Assembly: GCA_017428115.1 (NCBI GenBank)
Contig: JAFRRK010000088.1
Span: 1-37,662 of the forward strand
Length of the DNA stretch: 37,662 nucleotides
Direction: 5' to 3'
Origin: Bacteroidales bacterium
GTDB taxonomy: Bacteria > Bacteroidota > Bacteroidia > Bacteroidales > P3
Position numbers and translations under genes: made by a program. Positions 7,085 to 16,470 of the stretch are shown piece by piece (position 1 is the stretch's first letter; each line of letters opens with the position of its first letter). The notes beneath the pieces were generated by a model. The model was not told where the DNA came from. It was given only the letters and a program-made list of their open reading frames with translations, and searched no databases.

Positions 7085-9895
7085 TCACTTAGTTTTGGGG
7101 GTCACGTCAAGTTTCTCACGGAGGAACCGGGCGGTGTATGAAGTAGGATGCTGGGCGAGCTGTTCGGGAGTGCCGGCAAAGACTATTTCACCACCATCGC
7201 GGCCGCCCTCGGGTCCTACATCTATCACCCAGTCGGCCACCTTGATGATATCGTGGTGATGCTCGATGACGATGATGGTATGGCCACGGGCTATGAGGCT
7301 GTCGAACGACTGGATGAGTTTACGTATATCGTGAAAGTGAAGGCCTGTGGAAGGTTCGTCGAAGATAAAAAGCTTCGAACGGTCTGCCACCCCCTTGATG
7401 AGATAGGAGGCCAGCTTCACACGCTGCGCCTCACCGCCGCTGAGCGAACTAGACGACTGCCCCAGCTTGAGGTATCCCAGCCCCACATCTTGCAAAGGCT
7501 GCAAACGGTCAAGGATGGCCGTCTGCTCCTCAAAAAAATCTATAGCTTGGTCGACGGTCATGTCAAGCACTTCGGAGATGTTCTTGCCATTATACATGAC
7601 CTCCAGGGTCTCCTCCTTAAAGCGGCTGCCGTGGCACTCCTCGCACACCAGATGCACATCTGCCATAAACTGCATACCCACAGTAACGTACCCCTCACCC
7701 TCACACACCTCGCAGCGACCGCCCTCAGTATTGAACGAGAAGTAGCCGGGCTTATATCCCCTTGCCTTTGCCAAGGGCTGTGAAGCATAGAGCTGGCGTA
7801 TCTCGTCGTAAGCTTTCATATAGGTGGCAGGATTGCTGCGGGTAGAGCGTCCTATGGGGTTTTGATCCACTAGCTCTACACCACTTATACGCGACAGGTC
7901 GCCGGTGATGGCGGCACACTTGCCAACATAGTCGGTAGCACCCTCCAAACGCTTCTGAAGCACATCATACAGCACCTGTTTCACAAGCGAAGTCTTGCCC
8001 GAGCCGCTAACGCCCGTGACAACAGTGAGCACACCTAGTGGGAAATCCACATCCACATGTTTCAGATTGTTGCAATAGGCTCCATGCAGTGTGATGCGGT
8101 CGCGCCAAGGTCTACGCGACGCTGGCACAGGTATCGACATCCTGCCCAAAAGGTATTGGGCGGTGAGCGACTGTTTGGGAACCTGGTTTACCAGTTGGTC
8201 GGGGGTGCCGGCAAAGACCACCTCTCCACCCAGTCGGCCCGCGCCTGGACCTATGTCGATAATATAGTCTGCGGCACGCATTATATCCTCGTCGTGCTCC
8301 ACCACAATTACCGTATTACCCAAGTCTCGCAGTCGCTTCAACACCTCGATAAGGCGTTCCGTATCGCGCGAGTGAAGCCCTATGGACGGCTCGTCCAATA
8401 TATACATGCTACCCACCAGCGAGCTGCCCAACGATGTGGCCAGATTGATGCGCTGAGACTCGCCACCGCTGAGGCTGTTGCTCAGGCGGTTCAGCGAAAG
8501 GTAGCCCAAACCCACGTCGATAAGGTATTTCACCCGGTGTTCCAGCTCTACCAACAAACGGCGCACCACCTCTCGCTCATGCTGCGTCAGCGTGGTGCCG
8601 TCGTCCTTCCCCTCGGCCTGTATATCACTTAGCCATACAGCAAAATCGCTCACCGGCATAGCCAACAACTCGGTGATGGCACGGCCACACACCTTCACAT
8701 AAGTCGCATCCTTACGCAGTCTGCTGCCGCGACAGTCGGGACAGGTAGTCTTGCCGCGGTAGCGCGACATCATCACCCTATACTGTATCTTATACGCCTG
8801 ACTCTCCACCCATTTAAAGAAACCGTCTATTCCCTCCCATGTCCCATCGCCATGCCACAGAAGGTCGCGCTGGGCATCAGTAAGATCACAATAGGGCTTA
8901 TGTATGGGGAAGTCGTACCTAGGCGAGAGGCGGATAAAATGGCTTTTCCATTCCGACATCTTGTCTCCGCGCCAGCAAACCACAGCATCCTCATATACCG
9001 ATAGTGACTTGTTGGGCACCACCATATCTTCGTCTATGCCCACCACACTACCATAACCCTGACAGGTGGGGCAAGCCCCATAGGGATTGTTGAAACTGAA
9101 GAAATTGGGGTTGGGTTTTTCAAAAGTGATACCGTCGGCCTCAAAGCGGTTGGAGAAAGTGGCACTCTTAGTTTCTTGCTCCGTCTCAGCCTCCACATAG
9201 CAGTTGCCGCGTCCCTCAAAGAAAGCCGTTTGCACCGATTCTGCCACCCTCGCCAACTGGTCGTCATCGCCCTGATGCACTTGCACCCTGTCCACCAGCA
9301 GCATTGTCTCCCCGTCCTCACCACCAGCGGCCAGATAATCCTCTATACGCACTATGGTGCCCTTGACCGATATGCGCATAAAACCCTCCTGGTGCAGCAT
9401 CTCCAGCTGGGGGCGCAGCGGATGCTCATGGTTGTATGTCAAGGGCGAATAAATCATCACACGCGTATCTGCAGGCAACGAATAGATATAGTCCACCACG
9501 TCGCTCACTGAGTGTCGCTTCACCTCCACGCCCGAGATAGGCGAGAACGTGCGGCCAATACGTGCATACATCAGTTTCAGATACTCATACAGCTCTGTCG
9601 ATGTACCCACCGTCGAGCGGGGATTGCTCGTATTCACCTTCTGCTCAATTGCCACAGCAGGCGCAATATTCTCAATCAAGTCCACCTCGGGCTTGGCCAT
9701 GCGCCCAAGAAACTGTCTAGCATAGCTCGACAGACTTTCCACATATCGGCGCTGGCCTTCGGCATAGAGGGTGTCGAATGCCAAGCTCGACTTGCCTGAA
9801 CCACTGAGACCCGTCACAACCACCAACTTGCCCTGCGGTATGTCCACCGAGATATTCTTCAAGTTGTTTACTCTAGCTCCATGTATTCTTATCAT
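7085..9895 (-). CDS. uvrA: Excinuclease ABC subunit A
   Basis: UvrA is the damage-recognition ATPase of nucleotide excision repair and acts as a dimer with UvrB. The 936 residues match the usual length. Both ATPase halves are complete: Walker [10 protein letters not shown] near residue 29 and GVSGSGKTS in the second half, signature motifs LSGGESQRI and LSGGEAQRV, and Walker B regions ending [10 protein letters not shown] and [10 protein letters not shown]. Zinc-binding cysteine pairs are seen as CPTC, CPDC, CEVC and CEEC. I chose ATG 9895; the TTG immediately before it is less likely. The downstream gap to the small membrane gene is 109 bases, with a loosely heptameric A/T-rich stretch and no obvious promoter box. 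Confidence 0.98.
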   Translation of the reverse strand: MIRIHGARVNNLKNISVDIPQGKLVVVTGLSGSGKSSLAFDTLYAEGQRRYVESLSSYARQFLGRMAKPEVDLIENIAPAVAIEQKVNTSNPRSTVGTSTELYEYLKLMYARIGRTFSPISGVEVKRHSVSDVVDYIYSLPADTRVMIYSPLTYNHEHPLRPQLEMLHQEGFMRISVKGTIVRIEDYLAAGGEDGETMLLVDRVQVHQGDDDQLARVAESVQTAFFEGRGNCYVEAETEQETKSATFSNRFEADGITFEKPNPNFFSFNNPYGACPTCQGYGSVVGIDEDMVVPNKSLSVYEDAVVCWRGDKMSEWKSHFIRLSPRYDFPIHKPYCDLTDAQRDLLWHGDGTWEGIDGFFKWVESQAYKIQYRVMMSRYRGKTTCPDCRGSRLRKDATYVKVCGRAITELLAMPVSDFAVWLSDIQAEGKDDGTTLTQHEREVVRRLLVELEHRVKYLIDVGLGYLSLNRLSNSLSGGESQRINLATSLGSSLVGSMYILDEPSIGLHSRDTERLIEVLKRLRDLGNTVIVVEHDEDIMRAADYIIDIGPGAGRLGGEVVFAGTPDQLVNQVPKQSLTAQYLLGRMSIPVPASRRPWRDRITLHGAYCNNLKHVDVDFPLGVLTVVTGVSGSGKTSLVKQVLYDVLQKRLEGATDYVGKCAAITGDLSRISGVELVDQNPIGRSTRSNPATYMKAYDEIRQLYASQPLAKARGYKPGYFSFNTEGGRCEVCEGEGYVTVGMQFMADVHLVCEECHGSRFKEETLEVMYNGKNISEVLDMTVDQAIDFFEEQTAILDRLQPLQDVGLGYLKLGQSSSSLSGGEAQRVKLASYLIKGVADRSKLFIFDEPSTGLHFHDIRKLIQSFDSLIARGHTIIVIEHHHDIIKVADWVIDVGPEGGRDGGEIVFAGTPEQLAQHPTSYTARFLREKLDVTPKTK

Positions 9896-10013
9896 CAATC
9901 CTTAATAATTATATAAACCAAAAAAAAGGTTGGAATGCCACTTTTTGTTTTTCACCTTAATGTAAGTCCATGAAAATTAAGAACAATAAAGTCTGTAGGC
10001 CACCACCCTACTT

Positions 10014-10048
10014 CTTAACTCATAACTCTTAACTTCTTACTTCAACTA
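10014..10048. repeat. Five heptamers running into a stop codon
   Basis: The units are CTTAACT, CATAACT, CTTAACT, TCTTACT and TCAACTA. The last unit overlaps the minus-strand stop codon (10046-10048) of the M48 protease gene. The pattern is a member of the window-wide heptamer family. The rest of the 9896-10045 spacer is A/T-rich and includes TGCCACTTTTT at 9936-9946. Confidence 0.6.
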
Positions 10049-12859
10049 GAAGGGCAGCAGCCCCACCCCCACGTTCACCACCACCAACTGTGCCATCCAA
10101 AGGTTGGCATTCATCTGCCGCAGGGCATTGGTTTGCGCATTTCGCCTGCGGTCTTCCTCTGTTGGGATGATATTGTCCCAATCTTCATAGTGGAACGGAT
10201 TGGCAACAGTTAACGAGTAACGCACACCGATATTCAACAGCACTCTGTTGGCAAGCATGTAGTTACGTCCTGTCTCCACCTGTATGCCGAAACGATTATA
10301 TGTCGAATCCTCCAACCAATTCCACACCACATTCTCTGCCTGCGGCTTTAGAGCCACTCCGCTCGCATACACACCCGCACCCACATAGGGACCCAGTGGG
10401 GCATACATTTTGCTCGTATACCAACGATAAGCCAGCGCAGCACTGAAGATACGCGTGTCGTAGAGCCTGCCTGCTTGTCCCCTGCCCCCCATGGGGTTGC
10501 TTATCACATAGCCGTCATTGATATAGAAGCCAGTCTTATTGTAATCCAGCAACAACGACAACGACTGCCGTGGTGCGGTGACCCACTCCAACGCCACCCC
10601 AGGGCGCAAGTCGATTTTCTGCTCCGTGTAGCGCTCAAACAACCAGTTCATCACTGGGAAATCCATACCCAGCTGCGCACTGACGGCCATACGATGCCCC
10701 AGAAAGCCTGGTGTGGTACGCGAAAAAGCCTTATGATAGGTAGAATAAATGTCGTTCGTCACCAAATCAGGGCTATCTTTAAAGTCGTGCATATTAGCCT
10801 GGTCCGACACCACACGTGCCCGGCGGGTATCTATCAGCAGATTGCGTGTGACAAGATTCTCACGATTTGCGAAAAACTGATATGCAAAGATAGGGAACGA
10901 TGGTGCCGCTATTGCGCCCAGCATCATTAAGTATAATGAGCCCATGTGGTTATATTCGCTATTCACCGCCATATTCAGACTCAGCTTATCAGCGCCATAA
11001 CGTCGGTTCAGGTCGTCCATCAAGGGTTGGGTGGTGAGGCTTAACGGCACATTGCCTTTGCTCCTCCAAAACTCATTAGTCCACTCATTGATAGTCACAA
11101 AATCATTATAAAACTCCTCATCGCTGTGGCTTCTCATGGCTGGGTCGGAGAAGTCCACCACACTCATCCCAGCCGCCTTGGCAGCCTCTTTCACCTTGGC
11201 AACCAGTGCCTGCTCCATGCGGTCGCTCTTACGATACTTCACAGGCGAGGCCTTACTATTTTCAACCACTATATATTGAGGTGCATAGAGGAATGTGGCA
11301 TTAGCGCTCCGATCCACAGTGGCTCTTTCAGTTGGAGCATCGAGGCAGGTATCCATAAAACTACGGAAATCGCCATTCTGCATCAAGAAGTCTGTAAAGG
11401 CATAGCGTGTCTGGTTGGCAATATGTGCCTGCTCCTGTTTCTTACGTATGCGGGCATACTTCTGGTTGGCTGTCGCAACACGCTGGGCTGTGTCAGCCGC
11501 AAGGCTGACTGTGTCGTAAGCGGCCGAAAACGATGTCCGAGACAGATGATGCTTGTCTCGCAGTGTTATCATCAGGTCGCGTCCCATAGCGTCAAGTCGG
11601 GTGTCGTCAGGATATCTCTGTCGCAACTTCCACACCTCGCGCATGGCAAGCAGCGTAGCCTCTTCTGAGGTAAGCTTTCGAAACATATAGTAAAGCTGCT
11701 GCACCTCGCCCTCATAGTCCTTATAGTCGCCCACAATAGAATTGGTGTTGTAGTAGCTCTTATACATCGCTATGCCATACAACGCCTGTGCTTTCGAACA
11801 TGCCAGAAAGCGGTTGTTGCCCATCTGTTGTTCCAACACATAGCAGTCATAAAACGCCCTTGTATAGTTGGCATATATCAGGTTCTGCCTAATACATTCA
11901 AAGCGTGCCAGCGTGCGCAGCCGTGCAAATTCCTCCTCAGTGGTCACCACATAGGCACTGCCACCCTCGTAGTGCGACAATATCTCGCTAGTGCGGGCAC
12001 GCCGCTTCTTGATATTGGGATGGGTACTCAGGCTGTCGGGGTAGTCGTCGCGCGACGATATGGGCGCCACCTTCTCAAGCCAGTAGTGGCTGGGCAGGTG
12101 ATAATAAGTAGTATTGAAATAATTGGTGTCAAACTTCACCTCGTCGAAAGGCAGCCTAGCATATTGAAGCACATCGAACACCCCGTCGGCCACCCCCTTG
12201 TCGTAAGCACTGCCTATATAAAACAGGCGCAGACCCAGACTGTCGGCCTCATTCTCCATCTCACGCGAGCGGCTGTGATAGGAAAGGAAACTGGCCATCT
12301 GTTCCGCCTCGTCGTCACTGGTCTTGATGCGACGCGTCAACACCTCCATATTGTGCTTGCGATAGTAATGCACAATCTCGTGGCTGATAACGTATGCCAG
12401 CTGCGACTCGTTCTCCACCTGTGCCACTAGTCCGGTGGTGACAAATATCATGCCTTGCCCCGTGGCAAAGGCGTTTACCGCCGAACTCTTCACCGTATAG
12501 AAACGAAGCTCCTTGCGCAGCTCGGGGTAGTCATTCAACAACGTGTCTGCTATACGTTCCACCATGCGGCTGATAGGGTCGCCATACAGTATGCGCCCGT
12601 TGCTCATCAGGCGGTTGATATGGTACGAAGCCTCCAACACCCTGTCGCGGTTGGCTAGGTGGCCATCGTTGTAGTCACGCACACGCTGCTTATCTTCGCT
12701 ATACAGTTCGCCAAGCCCCTTGCGCAGGTCGGCAGGTATCGTCCCTTCCGACTTGATACCGGTGAAATACTCCAAATCGTAATGCCTCTGCGCTCTACCC
12801 GCCGTAGCTAACGCCAACAGCAGCAACAGCAGCAATCCTCTTAAACTTCCAAACCTCAT
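10046..12859 (-). CDS. M48-family metalloprotease with barrel-like C-terminal region
   Basis: The 937-residue protein starts with a signal peptide (RGLLLLLLLALATAGRAQ). A gluzincin protease domain follows: HEIVH at residues 160-164 supplies two zinc ligands and the catalytic glutamate, and E202 in REMENEAD supplies the third ligand, as in the M48 (Ste24/HtpX/BepA-like) family. Typical BepA/LoiP-like enzymes are much shorter. Here a long charged, helical middle region follows, then about 200 C-terminal residues of alternating polar/hydrophobic strands (LALEW-type strands, YVGAGVYASG, LLNIGVRYSL) ending VVVNVGVGLLPF, typical of an outer-membrane barrel. I infer an outer-membrane-anchored periplasmic protease. 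The start is ATG 12859, preferred to a GTG two codons upstream. It is the last gene of a three-gene group with 41 bases to the gene before it. Confidence 0.85.
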   Translation of the reverse strand: MRFGSLRGLLLLLLLALATAGRAQRHYDLEYFTGIKSEGTIPADLRKGLGELYSEDKQRVRDYNDGHLANRDRVLEASYHINRLMSNGRILYGDPISRMVERIADTLLNDYPELRKELRFYTVKSSAVNAFATGQGMIFVTTGLVAQVENESQLAYVISHEIVHYYRKHNMEVLTRRIKTSDDEAEQMASFLSYHSRSREMENEADSLGLRLFYIGSAYDKGVADGVFDVLQYARLPFDEVKFDTNYFNTTYYHLPSHYWLEKVAPISSRDDYPDSLSTHPNIKKRRARTSEILSHYEGGSAYVVTTEEEFARLRTLARFECIRQNLIYANYTRAFYDCYVLEQQMGNNRFLACSKAQALYGIAMYKSYYNTNSIVGDYKDYEGEVQQLYYMFRKLTSEEATLLAMREVWKLRQRYPDDTRLDAMGRDLMITLRDKHHLSRTSFSAAYDTVSLAADTAQRVATANQKYARIRKKQEQAHIANQTRYAFTDFLMQNGDFRSFMDTCLDAPTERATVDRSANATFLYAPQYIVVENSKASPVKYRKSDRMEQALVAKVKEAAKAAGMSVVDFSDPAMRSHSDEEFYNDFVTINEWTNEFWRSKGNVPLSLTTQPLMDDLNRRYGADKLSLNMAVNSEYNHMGSLYLMMLGAIAAPSFPIFAYQFFANRENLVTRNLLIDTRRARVVSDQANMHDFKDSPDLVTNDIYSTYHKAFSRTTPGFLGHRMAVSAQLGMDFPVMNWLFERYTEQKIDLRPGVALEWVTAPRQSLSLLLDYNKTGFYINDGYVISNPMGGRGQAGRLYDTRIFSAALAYRWYTSKMYAPLGPYVGAGVYASGVALKPQAENVVWNWLEDSTYNRFGIQVETGRNYMLANRVLLNIGVRYSLTVANPFHYEDWDNIIPTEEDRRRNAQTNALRQMNANLWMAQLVVVNVGVGLLPF

Positions 12860-12900
12860 ATACACTATATTCTATTATAGTTCCTCTCAACTTTTAACAA

Positions 12901-14412
12901 CTAAAAATTGACATACACCAATGCCGATTTTTTATGGAATGCATATATGCCTAAATACCTGCCAGGAGCCTGCCGCACAATATTATTCATCAACGAGGCC
13001 TTATCCTTTTGCAGCAACACCTGTTTCACTACACCCCCCTGACGGTCGATACCATACACCACAAACGAATGTGCCCGGTTGCCCAGTGCCACATTCAAAG
13101 CAGGTTGAGTAATATCATAAGTATCAGTAGTTTTCGACTGCTCGGGCAGCATCACATACACATTGTCGCCTTCGCCAATCATTGGCGCATCCCCATAGCA
13201 GGGTATGTCGTTACCCTGGCCGGTACGTTCCGCATTCACCGTGCGGAAAGGCTTGTGCCACAAAATCGTCCCTGTGGTATCCACTGCCATTGCCAACGAA
13301 CCCATCGTATAGTAGGTATGCACATCGGGATTCTTGGTCGAATGAGTGGTCACCTTCCACACCCGCTGCAACATCAGCACTCCACCATAGCCAGTCTCGG
13401 CACTGCCCACCATCACCAACGCATCTGCCATACCTACCTTGTTCTCCTTTTTCAACCCTTTGTTGCCAAACACATTCAGTTCATCGCTCGTGAAGCGGAC
13501 AGCCTTTGCCTTCAACTCACCGCTACGCAGATTCAACGACAGGCCCACCATCTGGTCAAAGCAGTCGCGCTTCTTCGGCGAGTCGGGTGTGCGTATGTAC
13601 CCTGCCGCCACCGCATAGCGTGTTGGCGACTCACTACTGCCCACCACATTCAACAACGACAATCTATGCACTTCCCCTATCGCCACACGCTCCACCACAC
13701 TCTTCTCGTCATCCACATCCAGCACATGCACCGCCACCACCGTCTCACGGCTATCCTTGTCGTAGCGCGAGCCAAACAATATCATCTCGCCATCGTCCGT
13801 CACCTTCAAATTGCTCACCTCGTTGGCCTCGAAACGTTTCTCCCACAATGTCTCCATCTTCTCGTCAAACAATATCTGACGATGTACCATCTCCCCCGAC
13901 ACTGAGTTGACAAACACATCCTCCACCCCATAAAACAGCCCATTGTCCGACTTCGCATTCCAATGGTAGGCATTCACATCCTTTCCTTGAGCATTCTCCT
14001 TCATCGCCTCACAGCTCTCAATTGTCATGCTCTGAGGCTCTATCACGGCCCGATGATAGACAGCAATAAATTGTTCGCGATACAACAAATACACCTTGCC
14101 ATCCACATAATTGGCAAACACCAATTCGCTCATACGCGTATCAGGCAGCTTCACCTGCCTCAACACATTCATGTTCGTGTCCACTGCCACTACTTGCAGC
14201 CCCCAGGGCATATAGGCACCCAGAAAACTCCTTGTCTCCCATGTGGCTATCAGCAGTTCCCCACCCTGGCAGGTGATAATACGGCTGTTGTGAGCCATCA
14301 GATAATCAAAACCCTTGTTCATCTCGCCCGAGCGAAATTTGGGCAACGACGGTTGGGCAAAGGCACCCATGCAAAGCATCGCCATCGCGACAAAAGATAA
14401 AAAACGTTTCAT
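12901..14412 (-). CDS. Exported protein of unknown function
   Basis: The 503-residue protein has a clear signal peptide (MKRFLSFVAMAMLCMGAFAQ). The mature part is rich in repeated beta-strand segments with alternating hydrophobic residues (LLIATWETRSFLGAY, KVYLLYREQFIAVYH, EMILFGSRYD), which suggests a beta-propeller-like fold. I recognise no named domain, no lipobox and no T9SS C-terminal signal. It lies between the barrel-like 230-residue protein (76 bases upstream) and the M48 protease (41 bases downstream), all on the minus strand. The context suggests an envelope role, possibly as a partner or substrate of the protease; that is inference. Confidence 0.85.
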   Translation of the reverse strand: MKRFLSFVAMAMLCMGAFAQPSLPKFRSGEMNKGFDYLMAHNSRIITCQGGELLIATWETRSFLGAYMPWGLQVVAVDTNMNVLRQVKLPDTRMSELVFANYVDGKVYLLYREQFIAVYHRAVIEPQSMTIESCEAMKENAQGKDVNAYHWNAKSDNGLFYGVEDVFVNSVSGEMVHRQILFDEKMETLWEKRFEANEVSNLKVTDDGEMILFGSRYDKDSRETVVAVHVLDVDDEKSVVERVAIGEVHRLSLLNVVGSSESPTRYAVAAGYIRTPDSPKKRDCFDQMVGLSLNLRSGELKAKAVRFTSDELNVFGNKGLKKENKVGMADALVMVGSAETGYGGVLMLQRVWKVTTHSTKNPDVHTYYTMGSLAMAVDTTGTILWHKPFRTVNAERTGQGNDIPCYGDAPMIGEGDNVYVMLPEQSKTTDTYDITQPALNVALGNRAHSFVVYGIDRQGGVVKQVLLQKDKASLMNNIVRQAPGRYLGIYAFHKKSALVYVNF

Positions 14413-14488
14413 AATTTAGTTATATTATTTATTCGACTTATTATATGTAGCCAAAAAGGCACGTTTTGTTACATTATCAGATTTTTAT

Positions 14489-15181
14489 TTAAAAAGCCTT
14501 GCCCACACCCACCATCAGGGTGAATGGCTTCAATTCCGTCTCCACCACATAATAACCTTCCGCTCCGACAGACTGATATTTCTCCCAATCAGACGAAAAA
14601 CCTCCCCACGACAACAACCCATAACCCACATTCAGCGACACATACAAGTCCTCCATAAACGAGTAGCGAACCACTGCCAATGCACCCAGTGTGTTTTGCG
14701 ACTCGAAAATTCCCGGTCGGCCACCTTCATGAATTGGCATCCGGCTCTCGTCCTGCAAACCCACGCATGCCGTCAGCTGGCTGCCGAAGTGCCAGCCCAC
14801 GTAGCAGCCCAAATTCAACCCCAACATCTTACTACGCCCTGACAATGTCTCCGACCCCAGTGCAACGCTGTATTTCTCGGTCGCATAGCTGCCCATCACC
14901 TGATAGCCAAACACAAAATCATCACTAGGTATCTCCGACCACCATCCAAGTGCAAAAACTGGATTGAGCAATTGCCTTTGATAGCTGTCAGGCACTACAG
15001 CCGTTCTGGTATAGGTCGCCTCGTCAAGGAAACCAAAAGTGCGCCCATTCACCATCTGGGTGCCCACATAGAGGGTCAGTCCCGAATTGCCACCGTACGA
15101 CCCTGTACCTCCCAACACCTGCCCAAACCCGCAAACAGTCGCCGACATCATCAACAGTACCATTAGACTGATTTTTCTCAT
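14489..15181 (-). CDS. Exported beta-barrel-like protein
   Basis: The 230-residue protein has a signal peptide (MRKISLMVLLMMSATVCGFGQ) and then regularly spaced amphipathic strands (GLTLYVGTQMV, FVFGYQVMGSYA, LGLNLGCYVGWHF, LYVSLNVGYGLLSW). It ends FTLMVGVGKAF with a terminal aromatic residue. These are hallmarks of a small outer-membrane barrel. No specific family is recognised. It is the first gene of the group that includes the unknown 503-residue protein and the M48 protease. Confidence 0.8.
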   Translation of the reverse strand: MRKISLMVLLMMSATVCGFGQVLGGTGSYGGNSGLTLYVGTQMVNGRTFGFLDEATYTRTAVVPDSYQRQLLNPVFALGWWSEIPSDDFVFGYQVMGSYATEKYSVALGSETLSGRSKMLGLNLGCYVGWHFGSQLTACVGLQDESRMPIHEGGRPGIFESQNTLGALAVVRYSFMEDLYVSLNVGYGLLSWGGFSSDWEKYQSVGAEGYYVVETELKPFTLMVGVGKAF

Positions 15182-15226
15182 AGCATTATAATTGATTTAT
15201 CCATTATGTACAATAGTGTAGCAATC

Positions 15227-15264
15227 AATGATTGGTGGCTAAAGTAACCTAGCCACCAATCATT
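15227..15264. terminator. Perfect 15-base-pair stem-loop after fba
   Basis: AATGATTGGTGGCTA pairs perfectly with TAGCCACCAATCATT around an 8-base loop (AAGTAACC). It lies between the fba stop at 15288 and the start of the next minus-strand gene at 15181. The T-run (CATTTTTGC) is on the plus-strand side only, so it would be a poor intrinsic terminator for minus-strand transcripts; it may instead separate or stabilise the fba message. Confidence 0.65.
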
Positions 15265-15287
15265 TTTGCATTCTCGATTTCTATCTC

Positions 15288-16295
15288 TTACTGCTGCAAC
15301 AGCTTGCCATCAGAGCCGAGTACGTTCACAATTTTGTGTATGTACATCTTCTTCATGCTCTCACGGGCAGGTTTCAGATATTGGCGAGGGTCGAAATGGT
15401 CGGGATGCTCAGCCATGTGTTTGCGGATGGCTGCAGTCATAGCCAAACGGCTGTCGCTATCGATGTTAATCTTGCACACCGCACTCTTGGCGGCCTTACG
15501 CAGCTGCTCCTCTGGAATACCCACCGCAGCCTTCAGGCAGCCGCCATTGGCGTTGATGGTATCCACCTCGTCCTGCGGCACCGAGCTCGAGCCATGCAGC
15601 ACAATGGGGAAACCGGGCAGCTTCTTCTCAATAGCCTCCAAGACATTGAATGCCAAAGGAGGAGGCACCAAACGGCCAGTCTGTGGGTCAACGGTACACT
15701 GTTCGGGTTTGAATTTGTATGCACCATGGCTGGTACCGATGCTGATTGCCAACGAGTCGCAACCAGTGCGGGTGGCGAAGTCGATGACCTCTTCGGGTTT
15801 GGTATAGTGGCTCACCTCGGAGGCAACCTCGTCCTCTACACCGGCCAGTACGCCCAGTTCGCATTCAACGGTGACATCGTACTTGTGGGCATACTCCACC
15901 ACCTGACGCGAAATTTTAATGTTCTCTTCATAAGGCAGGGCACTACCATCGTACATCACGCTGCTGAAACCCATGTCGATGCAGCTCTTACAGGTCTCAA
16001 AGCTGTCGCCGTGGTCTAAGTGCAGCACTATCTCGGGGTGTGCGCAGCCCAGCTCCTTGGCATATTCCACGGCACCTTCGGCCATATAACGCAGCAAAGT
16101 GGGGTTGGCATAGTCGCGGGCTCCCTTGCTCACCTGCAAGATGACGGGGCTCTTGGTCTCCACCGCAGCCTGTATGATGGCCTGCATCTGCTCCATATTG
16201 TTAAAGTTAAATGCGGGGATGGCATAGCCCCCGTCCACTGCCTTGGCAAACATGGCACGCGTGTTCACCAATCCTATTTTCTTATAATCTACCAT
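15288..16295 (-). CDS. fba: Class II fructose-bisphosphate aldolase
   Basis: This zinc-dependent glycolytic and gluconeogenic enzyme interconverts fructose 1,6-bisphosphate with glyceraldehyde 3-phosphate and dihydroxyacetone phosphate. The 335 residues include AIPAFNFNNMEQ near the N-terminus, LHLDHGDSFE with the zinc-ligand histidine and catalytic aspartate region, ECELGVLAGVED, AISIGTSHGAYK and VLHGSSSVP. The start at ATG 16295 is supported by a well-placed promoter at 16322-16353. A long stem-loop follows the stop. Sure of the family; the gene symbol follows common usage (also fbaA). Confidence 0.96.
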   Translation of the reverse strand: MVDYKKIGLVNTRAMFAKAVDGGYAIPAFNFNNMEQMQAIIQAAVETKSPVILQVSKGARDYANPTLLRYMAEGAVEYAKELGCAHPEIVLHLDHGDSFETCKSCIDMGFSSVMYDGSALPYEENIKISRQVVEYAHKYDVTVECELGVLAGVEDEVASEVSHYTKPEEVIDFATRTGCDSLAISIGTSHGAYKFKPEQCTVDPQTGRLVPPPLAFNVLEAIEKKLPGFPIVLHGSSSVPQDEVDTINANGGCLKAAVGIPEEQLRKAAKSAVCKINIDSDSRLAMTAAIRKHMAEHPDHFDPRQYLKPARESMKKMYIHKIVNVLGSDGKLLQQ

Positions 16296-16321
16296 AGCTA
16301 TAGAGGTTTTAAAATAATTTG

Positions 16322-16353
16322 CAAAAATACAATATTTTTCTCACATACTCAAA
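16322..16353 (-). promoter_or_regulatory. fba promoter with -33 and -7 boxes
   Basis: On the minus strand TTTG (16350-16353) is followed after exactly 20 bases by TATTTTTG (16322-16329). This matches the Bacteroidota primary sigma factor consensus TTTG-N19-21-TAnnTTTG and is the best promoter in the window. The expected leader to the fba ATG is about 20 bases. Confidence 0.75.
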
Positions 16354-16470
16354 AAAAACTCTTTTTCAGCCTTTTTTTCTCTCAAACGAGTTGGTTTCAT
16401 TATCTGTTTTTGTGCTAACTTCTGCCATCTGTTTTACATGAGCATTACGCATCTGCCACTCCCCGAGCGG

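Noticed and set aside
13009-13905. Plus-strand frame of 298 codons inside the 503-residue gene
   Set aside because: Rich in His, Gln and Arg with no domain; the minus-strand frame has a signal peptide and is longer.
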